Part shown: piece by piece, positions 36,056 through 48,916 of the stretch
How positions within the stretch are numbered: the first letter of the stretch is position 1
Layout of the letters: the number at the start of each line of letters is the position of its first letter
Assembly (NCBI GenBank): GCA_012932295.1
Contig: JAAONU010000098.1
Coordinates: 62,001-126,000, forward strand
Length of the DNA: 64,000 bases
Reading direction: 5' to 3'
DNA from: Cyclina sinensis
Taxonomy: Eukaryota > Mollusca > Bivalvia > Venerida > Veneridae
Made by a program: the position numbers and the translations under genes
Notes under the pieces: generated by a model
Told to the model about the DNA's origin: nothing
Database searches by the model: none
The model's input: only the letters and a program-made list of their open reading frames with translations

Positions 36056-37665
36056 AATGGAACTATTTTTCCAAAATATAGGAAAATTGTCTACAAGGCT
36101 TTCATGTATCAATCTTATTATTGGCCAGACCAGGAGCACTTCTGGGGTAGGTGGGGGAGGGGGGCAGGGCAATTCCGCCTTATAACGAGAAGAACATGAA
36201 CTTGTTTTCAGATCGACGTATAATCTGCACTCAGTCTAAAGGTTTAGACACTTGAAAATAAGTCTAAAGCGATAAATTGTGGAATGTAAAACCCAACCAA
36301 GCGAAAACCAAATCCTGATCTGTATCGCACTAAGACAGACATGATCTTGCTAAAGTGATACCAATCAAAAGACTAGTATCAATTTTTAACTGCAAAGACC
36401 TTTTGGAAAGCAGACAAAGACGAGAATTATATAGCAAACTCTAAACAGAAACTTTGAGCCCCATTCTGCATCAGAAAAGGCGGTGATCGACTCAGAGTGT
36501 GTAAAACAATTTTCGTTTAAACAATAGCGGACAGGCAGGTGCATAATTTGTTTATTTGATAACGAAAACTGTAAAGAAAAACGATTTTCAAATTAGTAAA
36601 TCACGTTACAGGCATGGTCAATTTCTCCTGAAAACATCTTTCCTGATAGTTTTACATGTCAAATGATGTAAACAGGACTGGAAATTAGTGTCAGTTGGAT
36701 TTTCTAGTTAAGGTAAGCTGGACTTTCCTTCATCGCATTCCCATAAATGTTTGTCTTTGTCATGATACAGAAAACGGAAAATATCTGGGAGAAAGCAGAC
36801 ACAGACGAGAATTCGTAAATAATATGAGATCATCTTGCGCGTAGTCCTGATGCCAAACTTAACAATCTACCGCATAAAAGTTTTAATTTTCTAACCTGTG
36901 GGTCTCAATTCCACCACAAAACCGGCGTTATATACCGCACACCAGCCTTACTTGCACCACCTCCACCGGTAACGTATATAGACACGTGGTGCATGTATGT
37001 AAACTTCAGTATTAAGAATCCTCCGAAATAAAAATAAAAAAGCGCCCTGTCGGGAAGAGCTAGAAAACCATTACTTGTTTTACTTCTATTATATATAATT
37101 GATATGTTTGTTTGGGTATTTCGAATCTTTCTTAAACAATGACTTTTCAAGAGAAACTTACCTGATCGTGCCATGTTTATGAAAAGACTTTGATACAGAT
37201 TGTTAATCTAAAGCAATAGTTTTCTTACTTATCTTTTTTCTTAGATGCCTGTATGTCTGATTAAGACAGACAATATCATTTTAGTTTTAATTCAATTATT
37301 GAAATTTAAAGCTTTAATACGCACTGTCTGGCGATTATGAAAAAAACGCTACTGACTAAGGATTCACAGTTACCAATATGTCAGATTGAAAAAGTTTTAA
37401 GATACCTCTCAGTATAAAGACCTTGCTGGACTGCACTTGCTCATGCAACATGCCTAACACTTATACATCGGACAACAGTTAAACGCTTCGACCCAATAAT
37501 AACACAGTTAATGTAGGGACGAGATATCCAACATACGATCCTAGAATTACAAGTCTTGAGCTCTATCAATCGACCTTTGATCTCCAGTAAGTATTTTAAC
37601 ATCACCGGAATATATGATTTGAACACAGTTCGAAATTAAAATCTCTGAAACTACTACAACGGGTA
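36056..37665. other. Intergenic, nothing recognised
   Basis: A G-rich run (GGTGGGGGAGGGGGGCAGGG) lies near 36150. No gene or mobile element is seen. Confidence 0.5.
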
Positions 37666-39217
37666 AAATCATAAATGCTAATCACAATGCATTCAGGTGC
37701 AAACTAACAAATCAAGTATGCGGACATGTAATACCTTGAAATTGGACAAGGCACAACTATGTCTTTAATTTCTTCCAATCTCTTTGTTAGAGACAAGTTT
37801 GAACTGCCATTTCCCCATCAAATACGCCTCCTTAAGACGTAATATTAATTTTGTACAAAGTTTAATGCTTCATAAGTCTACAACGTTTGAATTTTGAAAA
37901 GGTTTAAACAGTTTTCACTCTAAACATCCTAAGGCTTGCAAGATTGTCCTTTCCAGCTGCTGCTGAAAGAGTGGCGTTAAGTGACGCTAGACGTTTTAGT
38001 TTCTCACTGTGAACTGTTTTAACAACAACATAGAAAATCATCTTTCTTTCATAATATGTTGTGTACTAATTCAATTTTCTAATCAAAGAGAATATTAACA
38101 AAAGAGCACGCGTAGTATTTAAACTGAAATCGAAACAAAAACACTTTTTTCCATAGTTCATAAACTTGTTAAAATAGCTCAATTTGTTTTTCTTTGTTGC
38201 GTTTCGATTTCTTTTATGTTGTGATGCATATACTTAACATTTGATCATATCTTTGTACACTCAGAATACTTGAGCCTTTTCTTGAGCGTCTATGGACAAT
38301 GAAAATGCAGCAGAGCGTCTGGAGCTAGATTTTTTCTAAACTTTGTTCAAATACTTCGCCGATGAGTTCTGTGTCTGCGAAATAGTGTTCGGAGATATGG
38401 CAAACAATCAGACAATTATTTCAACTTCATAATTAAAATTGCGCTCTGTATCCAAGGATTTCTGAACAATAAATATCTAAATCTAATTTAAGCTTTATAT
38501 CATAGTGAATGGGTTATAATACCGACAAGTCTTTTTTTTTCACGTTCGTAGTGCGAATTTTGTGACGGAAAGATTGACAAAACAGGCAGACTAAAATGCC
38601 ATTCACCCCTCCCCCGCGTCCCAAATCAATAGATATGCGTGGAATAAAAAGAAATTAAACCATAGTGAAAATTCATCAATTAAGTAGTTGAGTAAATATT
38701 CTAGCTAAAAGTGCAGGACAATTAACCAGTATATATTTACTTGAGGCAAAACATTAATTTACAGTCTGACAGTTTTTACAAGCACGGACAGATACATAAA
38801 AGCAAGAAGGCAAATATCAATATCGGAAGGAATACTGCATTGCAGTATTGTTGATGTGATCACATGCAAAGTTCAGTTACTGGGCATAAACAACTGGATT
38901 TTTTTCAGTTTATTACCCCAAGACTGTTAAAATATTTGCAAAATTGTAAAATAAGCAAGTTGAAAGAGGAAGTTTTACCTGAGGAATGAATATGTACACA
39001 CAAAAATATTTTTCGTTTGACCTTACACGTGCACCCCACTGTCACGATAACCTTCTGTCCGCTTTAAAGAATATGTGTTTGTTTAAATACCTCCCGTGTT
39101 TTATCTAGTATTTTTGACAATCCTTGAAATGGGTAGAAACTCTTTTAACAAACAAAATATTTAAGTTTAAACTGCCGGGTTCAAAATGAATAACGAAACT
39201 TGCCTAATTATAATTTG
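37666..39217. repeat. 1.55-kb dispersed repeat, uninterrupted copy
   Basis: Aligns by eye with 48411-48884 (first third; shared words CATCTCTTTGTTG-like, CATAAGTCTACAACGTTT, AAACATCCTAAG) and with 59735-60692 (remainder; shared ACTTGAG, GCGTCTATGGACAATGAAAA, AAACTGCCGGGTTCAAAAT). I see no coding content. The family is unknown to me; it may be a duplicated segment rather than a transposon. Confidence 0.75.
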
Positions 39218-40798
39218 ATAGCGTGATCGAACAAATAATCGAAACACAAAGACAGCTCATACTGAATTTGACGTCGTCCTGCACTAGTTTGAAAAACATT
39301 TCCTGTCATATCATTATGGTAGCTGAAGTTGAACATGTAGTTAGGTGTGTGCTGACATCTGGTTACCATTGTGTATACTTGATCATTACGACAACCAATT
39401 GTTATAAAATACTTCTAATCCAAGTAATGTTAGTTGAGTTAAAGCATAAGCAACACAAATAGATAAGGACAATCTGGCTTTTGAACCCCGGAACTCATAC
39501 GAGCTTCACCCGAGACTAAATGATGTCCAGTTTTATATATATAGTTAGAATTGGACTGATAGAAAAAGAACCGAAATTTGCCGAAAAAATACAACAACAC
39601 AAACGTTTAGACTTGACTTTGATGATAATTTACAACTAGTGGGCGTTAATAATCATGCAAAGGTCATGCATTTATTTACTGCAATCTTATCAAATTTCAA
39701 GTGAGATTGACTTTGCTTAATTTGTTCAAAGAACATACAAAAAGCCTTCGGTAAGGTCATTGAGTACCTTCCCTTTTTGCTCTACAATGCTGAAAGCTTT
39801 TAATTATTCAATTATATCAATATATATATATTATAATGTTTGTTTTAATGCACTTAATTTTTGCAAGGCGTAAACTAAGGTTTACTAGTTTGACGCTTGC
39901 TAGGTCAGCATTATTTATCTTACAAGCGTCAATATTGGTACAATATTTCAAAATTTATAGATATAATTCTTTTGCGCTTGTCAAAGTTATGATACAAGCT
40001 TTATAAAAATACTACCAATTACCGACGTTACCTAAAACTTAGTAACTTAACACTTTACGTCGGACTCAAGTAAACAAGGACTATTTTAAAAAGATGGTCA
40101 ATTACCCTAAAACTTTCGGCAACGGACTATAACTGACCTGTACACTAAAGCTGTATGCTTGCAGTATATACCTAATAGTGATGACAGTTTTAAACATTAA
40201 CGCCTGCCTTTTTAGTTTCCGAGCGGCTTAATGTATTTAGCTATTTCACATGGTTCACTTTATTTGTCCTTGGCATTAATGTTTTTTTCCCTCTGTCTTC
40301 GGCCTCGTAGCCAGTAAAACTAACCCCGAATCTTTAAACTCGCCTATATCAAATGACTAACAAATAACTAGCGTACATAGCTGATGTCGCTAGGACTACT
40401 TAATTTTTCTGACGTTAATACGGCTGCCTTAGAAAAAAATGGTAAAAGGAAACATACAGATATTTTCATTTAACTTTATATATTTTTTTACAAAGTCGAA
40501 TCACTTGCAATGAATAAATTGGTATATTCTTTGATCATACTCTTTCTTCAAAGTAACTCTCATGAAAATATCCGAAACGTTCAAACTATGTACGATTCCG
40601 ACAGTTCCATCCTCAGATCATTTTGTACTTTTGCAGAAGATAAAACATTTTGGATGGAAAATATGTGTTAAGGATAACATGAAAGCAATAGCTGGTGGCT
40701 AAAAAGTAATAACCCGAATAGAAAAAAAATCATTCATTCAAATATCAATTATGTTATGCATTTGTGAATAAATATTGTAAAAATTTTGTCTTTTTCAG
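39218..40798. other. Probable intron or intergenic, no exon found
   Basis: Upstream exons of the sulfotransferase, including the PAPS-binding loop, should lie 5' of 40799. I could not find them in this stretch, so they are further upstream, very short, or missed. Confidence 0.4.
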
Positions 40799-40944
40799 AT
40801 TGTATTCAGACTTGTTTATACTTTCAACACGGAAATCCTCAGAAATTCCACGAGGACATAGTTAAGTCTATAAATACAACACATGAATGTTTGAGGCACT
40901 TCAGCCTACGCCATTGTTTGTATAACCCCCACCACGAAGACGAA
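40799..40944 (+). CDS. Sulfotransferase gene, exon x
   Basis: Acceptor TTTTGTCTTTTTCAG; enters with two bases of a split codon (Asp if the previous exon ends in G). It encodes 48 residues to HHEDE. The donor GAA|GTTGGC was chosen because it restores the family pattern across the junction (...E | IRLKIGV...); reading on instead meets a TGA at 40978. Confidence 0.65.
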
Positions 40945-43900
40945 GTTGGCATAGTGGGAGCAAGCAATATGAAAATTTGAACTTACAGGTCATGTGACAC
41001 GAATTTTTGACCTCGAAATTTTCATATGAGCAAAAACTATATATCTAACTATGACTGTTTTACAAAATTCCGCAGGTAATTTTCATCTTAAAGATGTTTC
41101 TATAGCAAATTAAAATCCATTTTTACGCACTTGGTCGCGTGCACCTGTCACGAGCGAAACCGAAAGTGACGCACATTTATCCCATGCCACTTTACACAGC
41201 TGCCTGGATTGTTAACAAAAACTTTAATATTATGATGGAAAGTGAAAATATAGACTGAATATGGTAAAAAAAAGAAAATTGAACAAGTTAAACTAACATC
41301 ATGAATAAACATTGAAGATATTTTAAATAAATAATTTGAAATTTTGATGGAATAACGAAGCCAATGAGCAATATTATAAAGAGGCTAGTTTAATCAGGGT
41401 GATAGAATTAAAAGAAACATGAGTGAAAATATCTAGACAAAGAGATATTTTTCAAGTAACTGATTCAAAAAAACTTTGAACATGCTTATTTTTATCCGAT
41501 GGAAGACTTGATTAACTAACTCCAATCGAGAGATTTTTTTTCCATATAAACATTTTCCTTTCAGAGATGTGTTGCTTATTTGTCTGTGGTATATTTTGTC
41601 CGAGATACATGTAAGTAATCTTTGACTAGATCTATGATTTTTTTCATTATAAATGCATATCTTTTTTGGGCTTATTCATTCTACATTTTTTTTTGAAAAC
41701 AAAACAATAAAAATCAAAGAACAAATGATATGAAGAAGCCCTAAAAACTATGTCAAAATCATAACACAAACACATTGTTTTTTGTTTTTGTTTTTTTCTT
41801 TAATAATTTGTTCACATTTAGAAGTCGAATGATTTTTATTTTCATCATAGATAGATCCATTATATTTAATTATCTATTTAAAATACGTATCTGCATGGAA
41901 GCTTCTAAACTTTTTTTCACTATGTAATTATTATGAATATGTACATACTTTTCTCAAAAATATTTATACCGCCAATGAAACTTTTGAATCTTTTGAAATT
42001 TTCTTAACTAAACTCATTCAGACATGTTAATTGGAACAAGCTATAACAAAATGTTTTCAAAAGTGTGACTGATCAAAAGTAATACAATCAATTTGTTAGA
42101 TCACTTGCCATAAAAGTTTGCTGATTGTCTCAACTTTATCATTGATTGGGTCATAAAAAAAGTTAATTGCTTTGTTTTGACAGCTATGCAGAATATACAA
42201 GGGTCCCATTTTGACAAGTTAATTTGCATAAATCCCACAGTATAAAACGTGATTTATGGATCTTTGACATTTTGGATATTAATTTATAAGCAGACACAAA
42301 TTTCTATTTGATGGACATGCCATATTATTATTTTTCAAAACAATATACCAACGTGAAAATACACTGTAGTGTGAATTTCCATTACAGTGAAACAAATGTT
42401 AACACATTAGATCACCTAAATTAACTTCAATTTTACTACACTCAAATAAAAAAGAATTTGTTGATGACGTAAACATCAAGTGAGAAGGTGTTACGCAGCA
42501 TGTAAAACGTGGAGGAGATAGTTTTATATAGAACCACAACAAGAAATTGGAATATTCATTAATATTTATTAAGGTAAAATTACAACCCGTTCTCCCGGCA
42601 CAAAGTTTGAATTTTACTTATAAACATCGAGAAGTAATCACATTATTTTATCTAATTTACAATTTATAGCATGTTATTTTTATGTGTGCTTTTATCGTGT
42701 TTCTTGCACTTGTGGTTTAGTGTTATTTTTTTTTCATTTAAAAACGGATAGTTATGAGCAGTGTAATTCTGCACGACTGCCTGGTACAGTAGGGATAAAT
42801 CTATGCCACAGCCAAAAATTGCGGCGGAAACTACCGATGTCGAAATGGAAACAGCCAATCATCATATACACATTTTTTTCTTATCAAAAGCAATATTTTC
42901 ATTATTTCGCAGTTAAACCCTTTTAATCAGTACATTATGATTATTTTGAATAGACAAAGTTGCAATAGTCTTGACTCATGACCTTTAAACAAATATGTAC
43001 TCAAGAAGATATAAGCAACATATAATGCTGCCTATGGTAACATGATCATCTGAATTCACGATATTGTCAGAAAGTTTTTCTCGACACCATAACTATGGCA
43101 ATTTATAAACTGAATGACATAAGGTAAAATCAAACCCATTGGCTTAGATTAAGGGAATACTTTGTGAATATTCAAGAAGCCACATTTTTGTTTCGGCCTA
43201 CCCTCGTCTTTTAAGAGTACGCATACATTTGTTATTTGTTTGCTAGGTGAAAATTGAAGCTTTGTCACATGGTATCAAAAGCTAGGACAACTAGCTAGAT
43301 CATACAGGGTACTTGTGAACACTTGCTATTTCGAATGAATTCATCCATAAAGATGTTTAATTATTTCATCATGACAAACCATTACCTAGTTCAGTTTTGG
43401 TCAATTCTTCATCAAAGTAAGCACAAAGTTTTATCTAGATTATACTTACATCAGGTTTGAAAGTTATTTCTGGACAAGGGATTGGGACTTAAATTTTGAT
43501 TATTATTCCTCCAACATTGATTGTGATCCAAGAGACAGTTATAGTATCATGACAACACACCAGCTAGGGGATTTCTATCTAATGACAAACTGATTGAAAT
43601 CTAATACTGGTAAGTAACAAACACATAATAGGTTGTTCGTTTTAGTGCCTAGTTTAGTCCTTAGAGATCCAGGTATATTTGTAATAATAGAATAAATCAA
43701 AGTACAGGGACAAACATATGTGTTACAACAGATTTTATCTTTTTCTTAATAATAAAATGATTAAAAATTTCTATCTTTGTGAATGCAAATGCGTGTTTAA
43801 CTTCCCAAACAGATCATTTCATTGTTGTCTTTTAACAAAAGCTAGCAGTAAATAGTAGTTTATTCATACATTTTATTTTTTGCTTAGATCAGGCTCAAAA

Positions 43901-44963
43901 TAGGTGTGAATCATCAACATTTGAAAGAATATTTCCGCGTTTTCCCACGTGATCAAATAATGGTGATCAAACTTGAAGATTTTTCAAAGAAAACTGCAGC
44001 GTACATGCAGCAGAATTATACATTGTTAGAATTACGCAAGTACCATTTCTTTTGTTACCACAAAACAAATATGCAAATGGACATGTTTATTGGTTGAAAG
44101 TAAAGATACTCTCGTGTTGACTAGTTCTGACGTCATCCGTACTGAAATGGCAATAATGCCATAAGCAACAAAAATAATTATTTATGTTGTCGACGGCTCA
44201 CTAACAAGGAGTATTATGATAATTCGAGATTAATATCTTACAAATGTGTTACTTTTTGTGTTGAGTTTTAGCGATGTGTCTCCATTAAGAACAAATGAAG
44301 CGCGTATATGCATGTTCCTAATCAGTTTATGAATAACTTTTGATAAATTTTGAATAATACTCTTGTAAACTTTATTTACAAAAACATTTTTTTCATTTTT
44401 ATCTTATCAGAATTCCTGGCATTAAGCACAGTGGTAATTACAATAACACTAGATTTGTAATGTTGCGCTTATTTTGTTAGCTCACCTATTCGAATCTTAG
44501 TCTGAACTTGTGCGTTAAGTCATTTTACTGAAAAAATTGAAATGGCTCTCACAAATAACTGTCTTTGCTGTTAAAAGGTGGATTTTCCGAGAGCAGTATA
44601 AAAAAGTAAGAGGAATCTGCATCAAGAACAGATCAGTTTGAAATGTATAAACAGTTTGAGGAAAAAACATGCAGTGATATCAGTTGCATTTATTCAGTTT
44701 TGATATAATAGCGTCTGGTTAGCCTGTTTTACCGACACAATGAACTGTCGTTTCTTATTTCAGCTGAGTTAGAACAGAAGGTCATAGAACGTGTAGGTAA
44801 CCCGGATAAACGTACTAATCAGAGAAGAAAGAAAGACAGACAAGTTGGCGAGATGCTACCGCAGACGCGAGCACTCTTTGAAGAATTTTATCGTCCACAT
44901 GATGATCTGTTGACAGGTTTATTGGGAGAACAATTCAATTATAACAGAGATATTGTTAGCTAA
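40799..44963 (+). CDS. Carbohydrate sulfotransferase (CHST15-like), last three exons
   Basis: Exons 40799-40944, 43888-44035 and 44764-44963 join in frame and end in TAA. The ~163 residues match the C-terminal half of Golgi sulfotransferases that use PAPS and sulfate GalNAc in chondroitin/dermatan chains. Recognisable blocks are FHEDIVKSINTTHECLRHFS, LRHCLYNP, HLKEYFRVFPRDQIMVIKLE and MLPQTRALFEEFYRPHDDLL. The order and spacing fit CHST15 (GalNAc4S-6ST), a family expanded in bivalves as I recall. The N-terminal TM anchor and the 5'-PAPS loop are not seen, so the copy is either partial in this annotation or truncated. The first donor (GAA|GTTGGC) is weak and the second is GC. No frame break is seen. 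Confidence 0.72.
40945..43887. other. Intron of sulfotransferase gene
   Basis: 2.9 kb, AT-rich. A 46-bp exon-like piece at about 41563-41611 (CTTTCAG ... ACAT|GTAAGT) has the wrong phase for this gene and was not used. Confidence 0.5.
43888..44035 (+). CDS. Sulfotransferase gene, exon y, ending at a GC donor
   Basis: Acceptor TTTTTTGCTTAG, phase 0. It encodes IRLKIGVNHQHLKEYFRVFP and onward to YTLLEL plus one base. The donor is C|GCAAGT, a GC-AG intron with an otherwise strong consensus. With the next exon the split codon is Pro and the family pattern continues without a gap. Confidence 0.7.
44764..44963 (+). CDS. Sulfotransferase gene, last exon
   Basis: Acceptor CTTATTTCAG. It encodes ELEQKVIERVGNPDKRTNQR, then MLPQTRALFEEFYRPHDDLL and LLGEQFNYN to TAA at 44961-44963. 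The MLPQTR...FYRPHxxLLxxLLG block is the hallmark C-terminus of this sulfotransferase group. Confidence 0.78.
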
Positions 44964-46399
44964 TACATAAGCATACAATTTGGTTGTAGATAGATAGAAA
45001 TATGCAATATTTTTTTATAATTATTTAATGGTCTTTAGATCTGTTTTCTCAGCCAGGTTCAATAAGAGAGTACAGAGTCAGTCTCTTAGAGTGCCATCCC
45101 TTTTCGGAGTTCGGAGGATGGTCGACAAAGAACGTTCTCTGACCCACTAATCCCTTCCGAACTATCAAGCAATACAATGTTTACTTCATGTTCACTTCCT
45201 TTTGAAAATGTGTCTACGTACATGTTTCCCCCTAAGTATAACCAGCGGTTGCTGAACAATAGTCTTTAATTACGCCTCAATATTCTATTGGTAGCAAGAG
45301 AAAGGGGCACTTCACTGACACCACACTTATAATCAAATACATGTATTTTAGCCTCGAACAAAATTTCAATTGATTCCTGCCAGCGGTTGCTAAGCAATAG
45401 TTTAGATAGCAGTGTTGCTTCTTTAAACGAAGTTCATTTCTATATCATACAGGTTCATTAATACAAAACTTTATCCCTGATCTTTCATTCATGTCAATGA
45501 GTGCCAAATAGTGCGGACATAAATAGTATGCAGTTTATAATGTGGCAAAATGCAAATTCTCATTCTTTTGATAAACAATTGACCAAGTAAAATCTTACAA
45601 TATGCACATCTCATGATGGTTTCAAATCTTTCTATAACCTTGACTTTAGGTTTCTGGTTGTTGAGAAAAAGCCGTAGATGTTTATAAGTGCAATTGAATT
45701 AAGTATTTGGTTACTGACCGACAAATAGGAATCAATTAATTTGACCGACAGGCATAGCTTAGTCATTACTGTGTCTCTACGAGGAGCGTGAAAAATAATC
45801 TGCTATTGTACTCCTTCTGCTAGCATTTGCATATTTCACCTACAATACTTTAAACTTTCTACCAGAATTTTACAGGTAAGGTACAATTGATCAAATTTGA
45901 TTCTTTTCAACAATTATGGTTGATTTAAAAAAAGTCTTAATACATTAATGACCCTTTTCTATTACAAGTGGTGGGTCTGTGGTTGAATCAAATGGTCGAG
46001 GGATAGTCTTATTATTAGACTTGAGTAAGATCCTCCTTACAAGAGTATAAAGTCTAAATCATTTTGCTGCATTTCACACGATTGATGCAAGTACTGTTTT
46101 TAAACCCAGGAAGCAGTCGTCAAGCGGGATAAGTATAAATCGCATAAACTCGTGTCCCGTGTATTTTTTAAAACCATGACTTGTTTTCTAATTTTCAACA
46201 AAAATGAACATAAACGCTTCTTTCTGAAATATGATAATACCTGATAATATGACGAAACAAAAGTTCTGACTATGAAATAACTTTGCTTCAGAAAAAAGAT
46301 ATTGTACTGAAATATGAGAAGTAAGTAGTAAACAGTAAGTGACTTGAGTACTAAGGTTTACAATTTATAATCAAATAGTATGCTCAAATATACGGCGGG
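44964..46399. other. Intergenic, with a short LTR-junction-like remnant
   Basis: At about 45964-46000, ACAAGTGGTGGGTCTGTGGTT resembles the LTR/internal junction at 53986-54010 (ACAAGTGGTGGGTATTGTGG). It may be a scrap of a related LTR element. Two copies of CCAGCGGTTGCT-AACAATAG (45242, 45381) form a short dispersed pair. No gene is seen. Confidence 0.3.
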
Positions 46400-46790
46400 T
46401 AGATAGCAGGGCATTCGAAAAGGAGTAATCAATATGCCCTGTTGAAGTGCTCTGCTGGCGGAGCTTTCAGTAGAAAATTCAAAAACAAAATGGTACGTAT
46501 TTTGTTAAACAGTAAACATAATGTCCTGCTAAAATACTCTACTGGCAAAGCAACCTAGCAGGCATTCCTAAAAATAGAATGAAATTTAGGCTTGGCTAAA
46601 ATGCTCTGTTGGCAAAGTAATCAACAAGGGCATTCCAAAACAGGGTAAACTTAATGTTCTGCTGAAATGCCGTGCTGGCAGAGCAACCTAACCGCACATT
46701 GCACCACCATATGGATTTCTCTCTAAAGTTTGCGGAGTCCTGTAGAAATGCTATGCAAACAGAGCATTTTCGATAACAGTAAATTTACTC
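46400..46790. repeat. Minisatellite of GCTCTGCTGGCAGAGC-type units
   Basis: About four degenerate units of 80-100 bp share AAATGCTCTGCTGGCAAAGC and GCATTCC(A/T)AAAA. The core TGCTCTGCTGGCAGAGCA is self-complementary. Confidence 0.6.
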
Positions 46791-47556
46791 TTTATTTTGA
46801 AATGTTCTGCTACCTTGCTGTGGATTATAAGGCGAAAGTGGTTACATGTTTTTTTTTTTTTTGTTTTTGTTTCTTTTTTCATTCATGCTCGGGCATCAAG
46901 TGTGTACAATACTGTGAAATATTATCTTATAATTGAACACATATTAACGAGATTAACATTACCAACAACTTTAAGATTTTCTATTTATGATTTTAAGCTA
47001 TGATAGTTTCCTTTTCACAAGTTCCATTCAATATGTAACACTTATTGATAAGAAAGCAATGCTTTTGTTTTTATTTGGAAAGTGCAAAATAAAGGTGAAA
47101 TGGAAGTGTTTTTATTGATGATCTAAGATACTGCACTTGCATAGGATTTTATTCAATTATTGATATATCTTTGACTGGTAAAACATTCTGTTTAGTCTGA
47201 AAAAAAAGGGGAAAATGACAAAAAACATTGCAAGACATTGCAAAAACTATAAAAAGACAGGTGTTTTCTGACAAGTTTGTAAGCACATGTCAACTACGCG
47301 TTTACGGTAAATCTGAATACAGCAATGTAACGTCTTAAAACAAACATACAACCGTTATTTTATCCTTTTTCATATTTTACTGGTCATTTATGTATACATA
47401 TTTAAAAACACTTTTAAAAGTGAAATACAAAAGTAACATACAAACATATATTGTTTGTTTACATATTGGGCTGTCAAATGTATGTGTGGACGATTCATTG
47501 AGGGCTACTCACTGATTAGTTGAAAAGTAAAATGTTGATTTCCATGTCTAAACATT

Positions 47557-47808
47557 TTAGCAGATGTAAGAAAGTAAAACATTCGACCGGTGAACAGGAA
47601 AATATAGCTTCAGTAGAAGGTTTGTCAGCACATGTCCCAAAAGTGATTCAATGAGGGCTTGAAAAGTTGTGTTGCCTTGGAGACCGGTATAAAACATGAT
47701 GAACTCATTCCAATGGTTAATGTTCTCTATGACTAATTCCGGCATCAAAGTTTCTGTGCCAGTATCTTTCACAGATGGTGGACATGTCTGTGTGACCTGC
47801 AATGTCAT
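47557..47808 (-). pseudogene. DDE_Tnp_4-like (Harbinger/THAP-associated) transposase N-terminal fragment
   Basis: An 83-residue minus-strand frame contains NHWNEFIMFYTGLQGNTTFQ and ALIESLLGHV. The FYTGLxxxxTFxALxxxL pattern is the lead-in found before the DDE domain in many animal DDE_Tnp_4 proteins. No downstream catalytic motifs are seen, so this is a decayed fragment. Confidence 0.4.
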
Positions 47809-48104
47809 ATTGCTACTAATACTGGCAGTAACCGAGCAGTCATCTGTAGTAGAAGCAGATGTCTGGACATGCTCTTAGCAGAAATATAAGAATAACATAT
47901 ATTAAGGTATTAGTAATAAATTAACATTATCTTAATAAAAATATCCGTCTATTAAGTTAACTAAGTTAAAATATGGCACAGTACGTCAGTAGCTGCTATG
48001 TTCAGAACTGCCAACCTAATGAATTTTAGTCATTTATTTTAGGTGGACTGTTAGCCTTATCTGTATATGTCTGTGATATTAGAAGTAAAACCAATGTGTA
48101 TTTT

Positions 48105-48350
48105 TTTAACTTTAAACATTTGCAACCTTGAATTGTGGACTTTTTATATGTGACCTTTAAGTGTGACCTTGGCCTTGGAAATAGCGACCTGATTTTGCAC
48201 CATGCACATTGTCTCATAAGTGTGATCATTTTGGCCAATTCATTTCAAAACTTTTTAATTTTAGTTTAAAGGTTATGGAGCGGAGACGAATTTTCAGACG
48301 GTAAAACAGGGCCATTCCTATAATACGCTCCCCGCTACACGGCAAGGGAA
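48105..48350. repeat. Short AGGTCA-family repeat fragment
   Basis: Contains ATGTGACCTTTAAGTGTGACCTTGGCCTTGGAAATAGCGACCTG-type words (split here at 48150-48192) and a CGCTCCCCGCTACACGGCAAGGG tail (48325-48350). This is a common bivalve repeat style. Confidence 0.45.
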
Positions 48351-48410
48351 TAATTAAAAAAATGTTTTTAATACCCGATACAGACTGGCAAAAAGATAGC
48401 AGTAATAGTG

Positions 48411-48884
48411 AAAACCGTCAATGATTTTAATCACTGAGGTGCAAACTGGCTTAAAAGTCAAGTATGCGGACAAACAATAGCTTTAAATTCGACACGGTAC
48501 AACTAAGATTTTTTAAAATTTCTTCCCATCTCTTTGTTGGAAACAATTTTGAACTGTCATTATCCCATCAAAAACGCCTCCCTTAGTCGTAATATTGATA
48601 ATTTTATACAAAGTTTAATGCGTCATAAGTCTACAACGTTTCAATTTTAAAAAAGGTTAAACAAATTCACTGTAAACATCCTAAGCCTTACAAGAGAGTC
48701 CAAGCCGCTGCTGAAAGGGTGGCGTTAAATGACGCCAGACATTATAGTTCCTCACAGTAAACTATTAAGAACCTATTCTTTAATTTAACAAACAAAAACT
48801 AAATAAATTTCTTTCTTTCTATTTATAGTTTACGCAATCTATTTTTTTAATCAAAGAGAATATTAACAAAACAGCACACAAGGC
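48411..48884. repeat. 1.55-kb dispersed repeat, second copy, left part
   Basis: Matches 37666-38110. Similarity stops after AATATTAACAAAACAGCAC and resumes at about 59735, 10.85 kb away, exactly where the first copy continues. Confidence 0.75.
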
Positions 48885-48916
48885 CTTCCAGAATAAAAAA
48901 GGAAATTCCATTTGAC

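Noticed and set aside
41563..41611. Extra sulfotransferase exon (46 bp with good acceptor and donor)
   Set aside because: Its phase (0 to 1) does not fit between the flanking exons, and the family pattern is already continuous without it.
45964..46000. Second LTR element insertion
   Set aside because: Only about 20 bases resemble the LTR/internal junction at 53986; no LTR body or target duplication was found.
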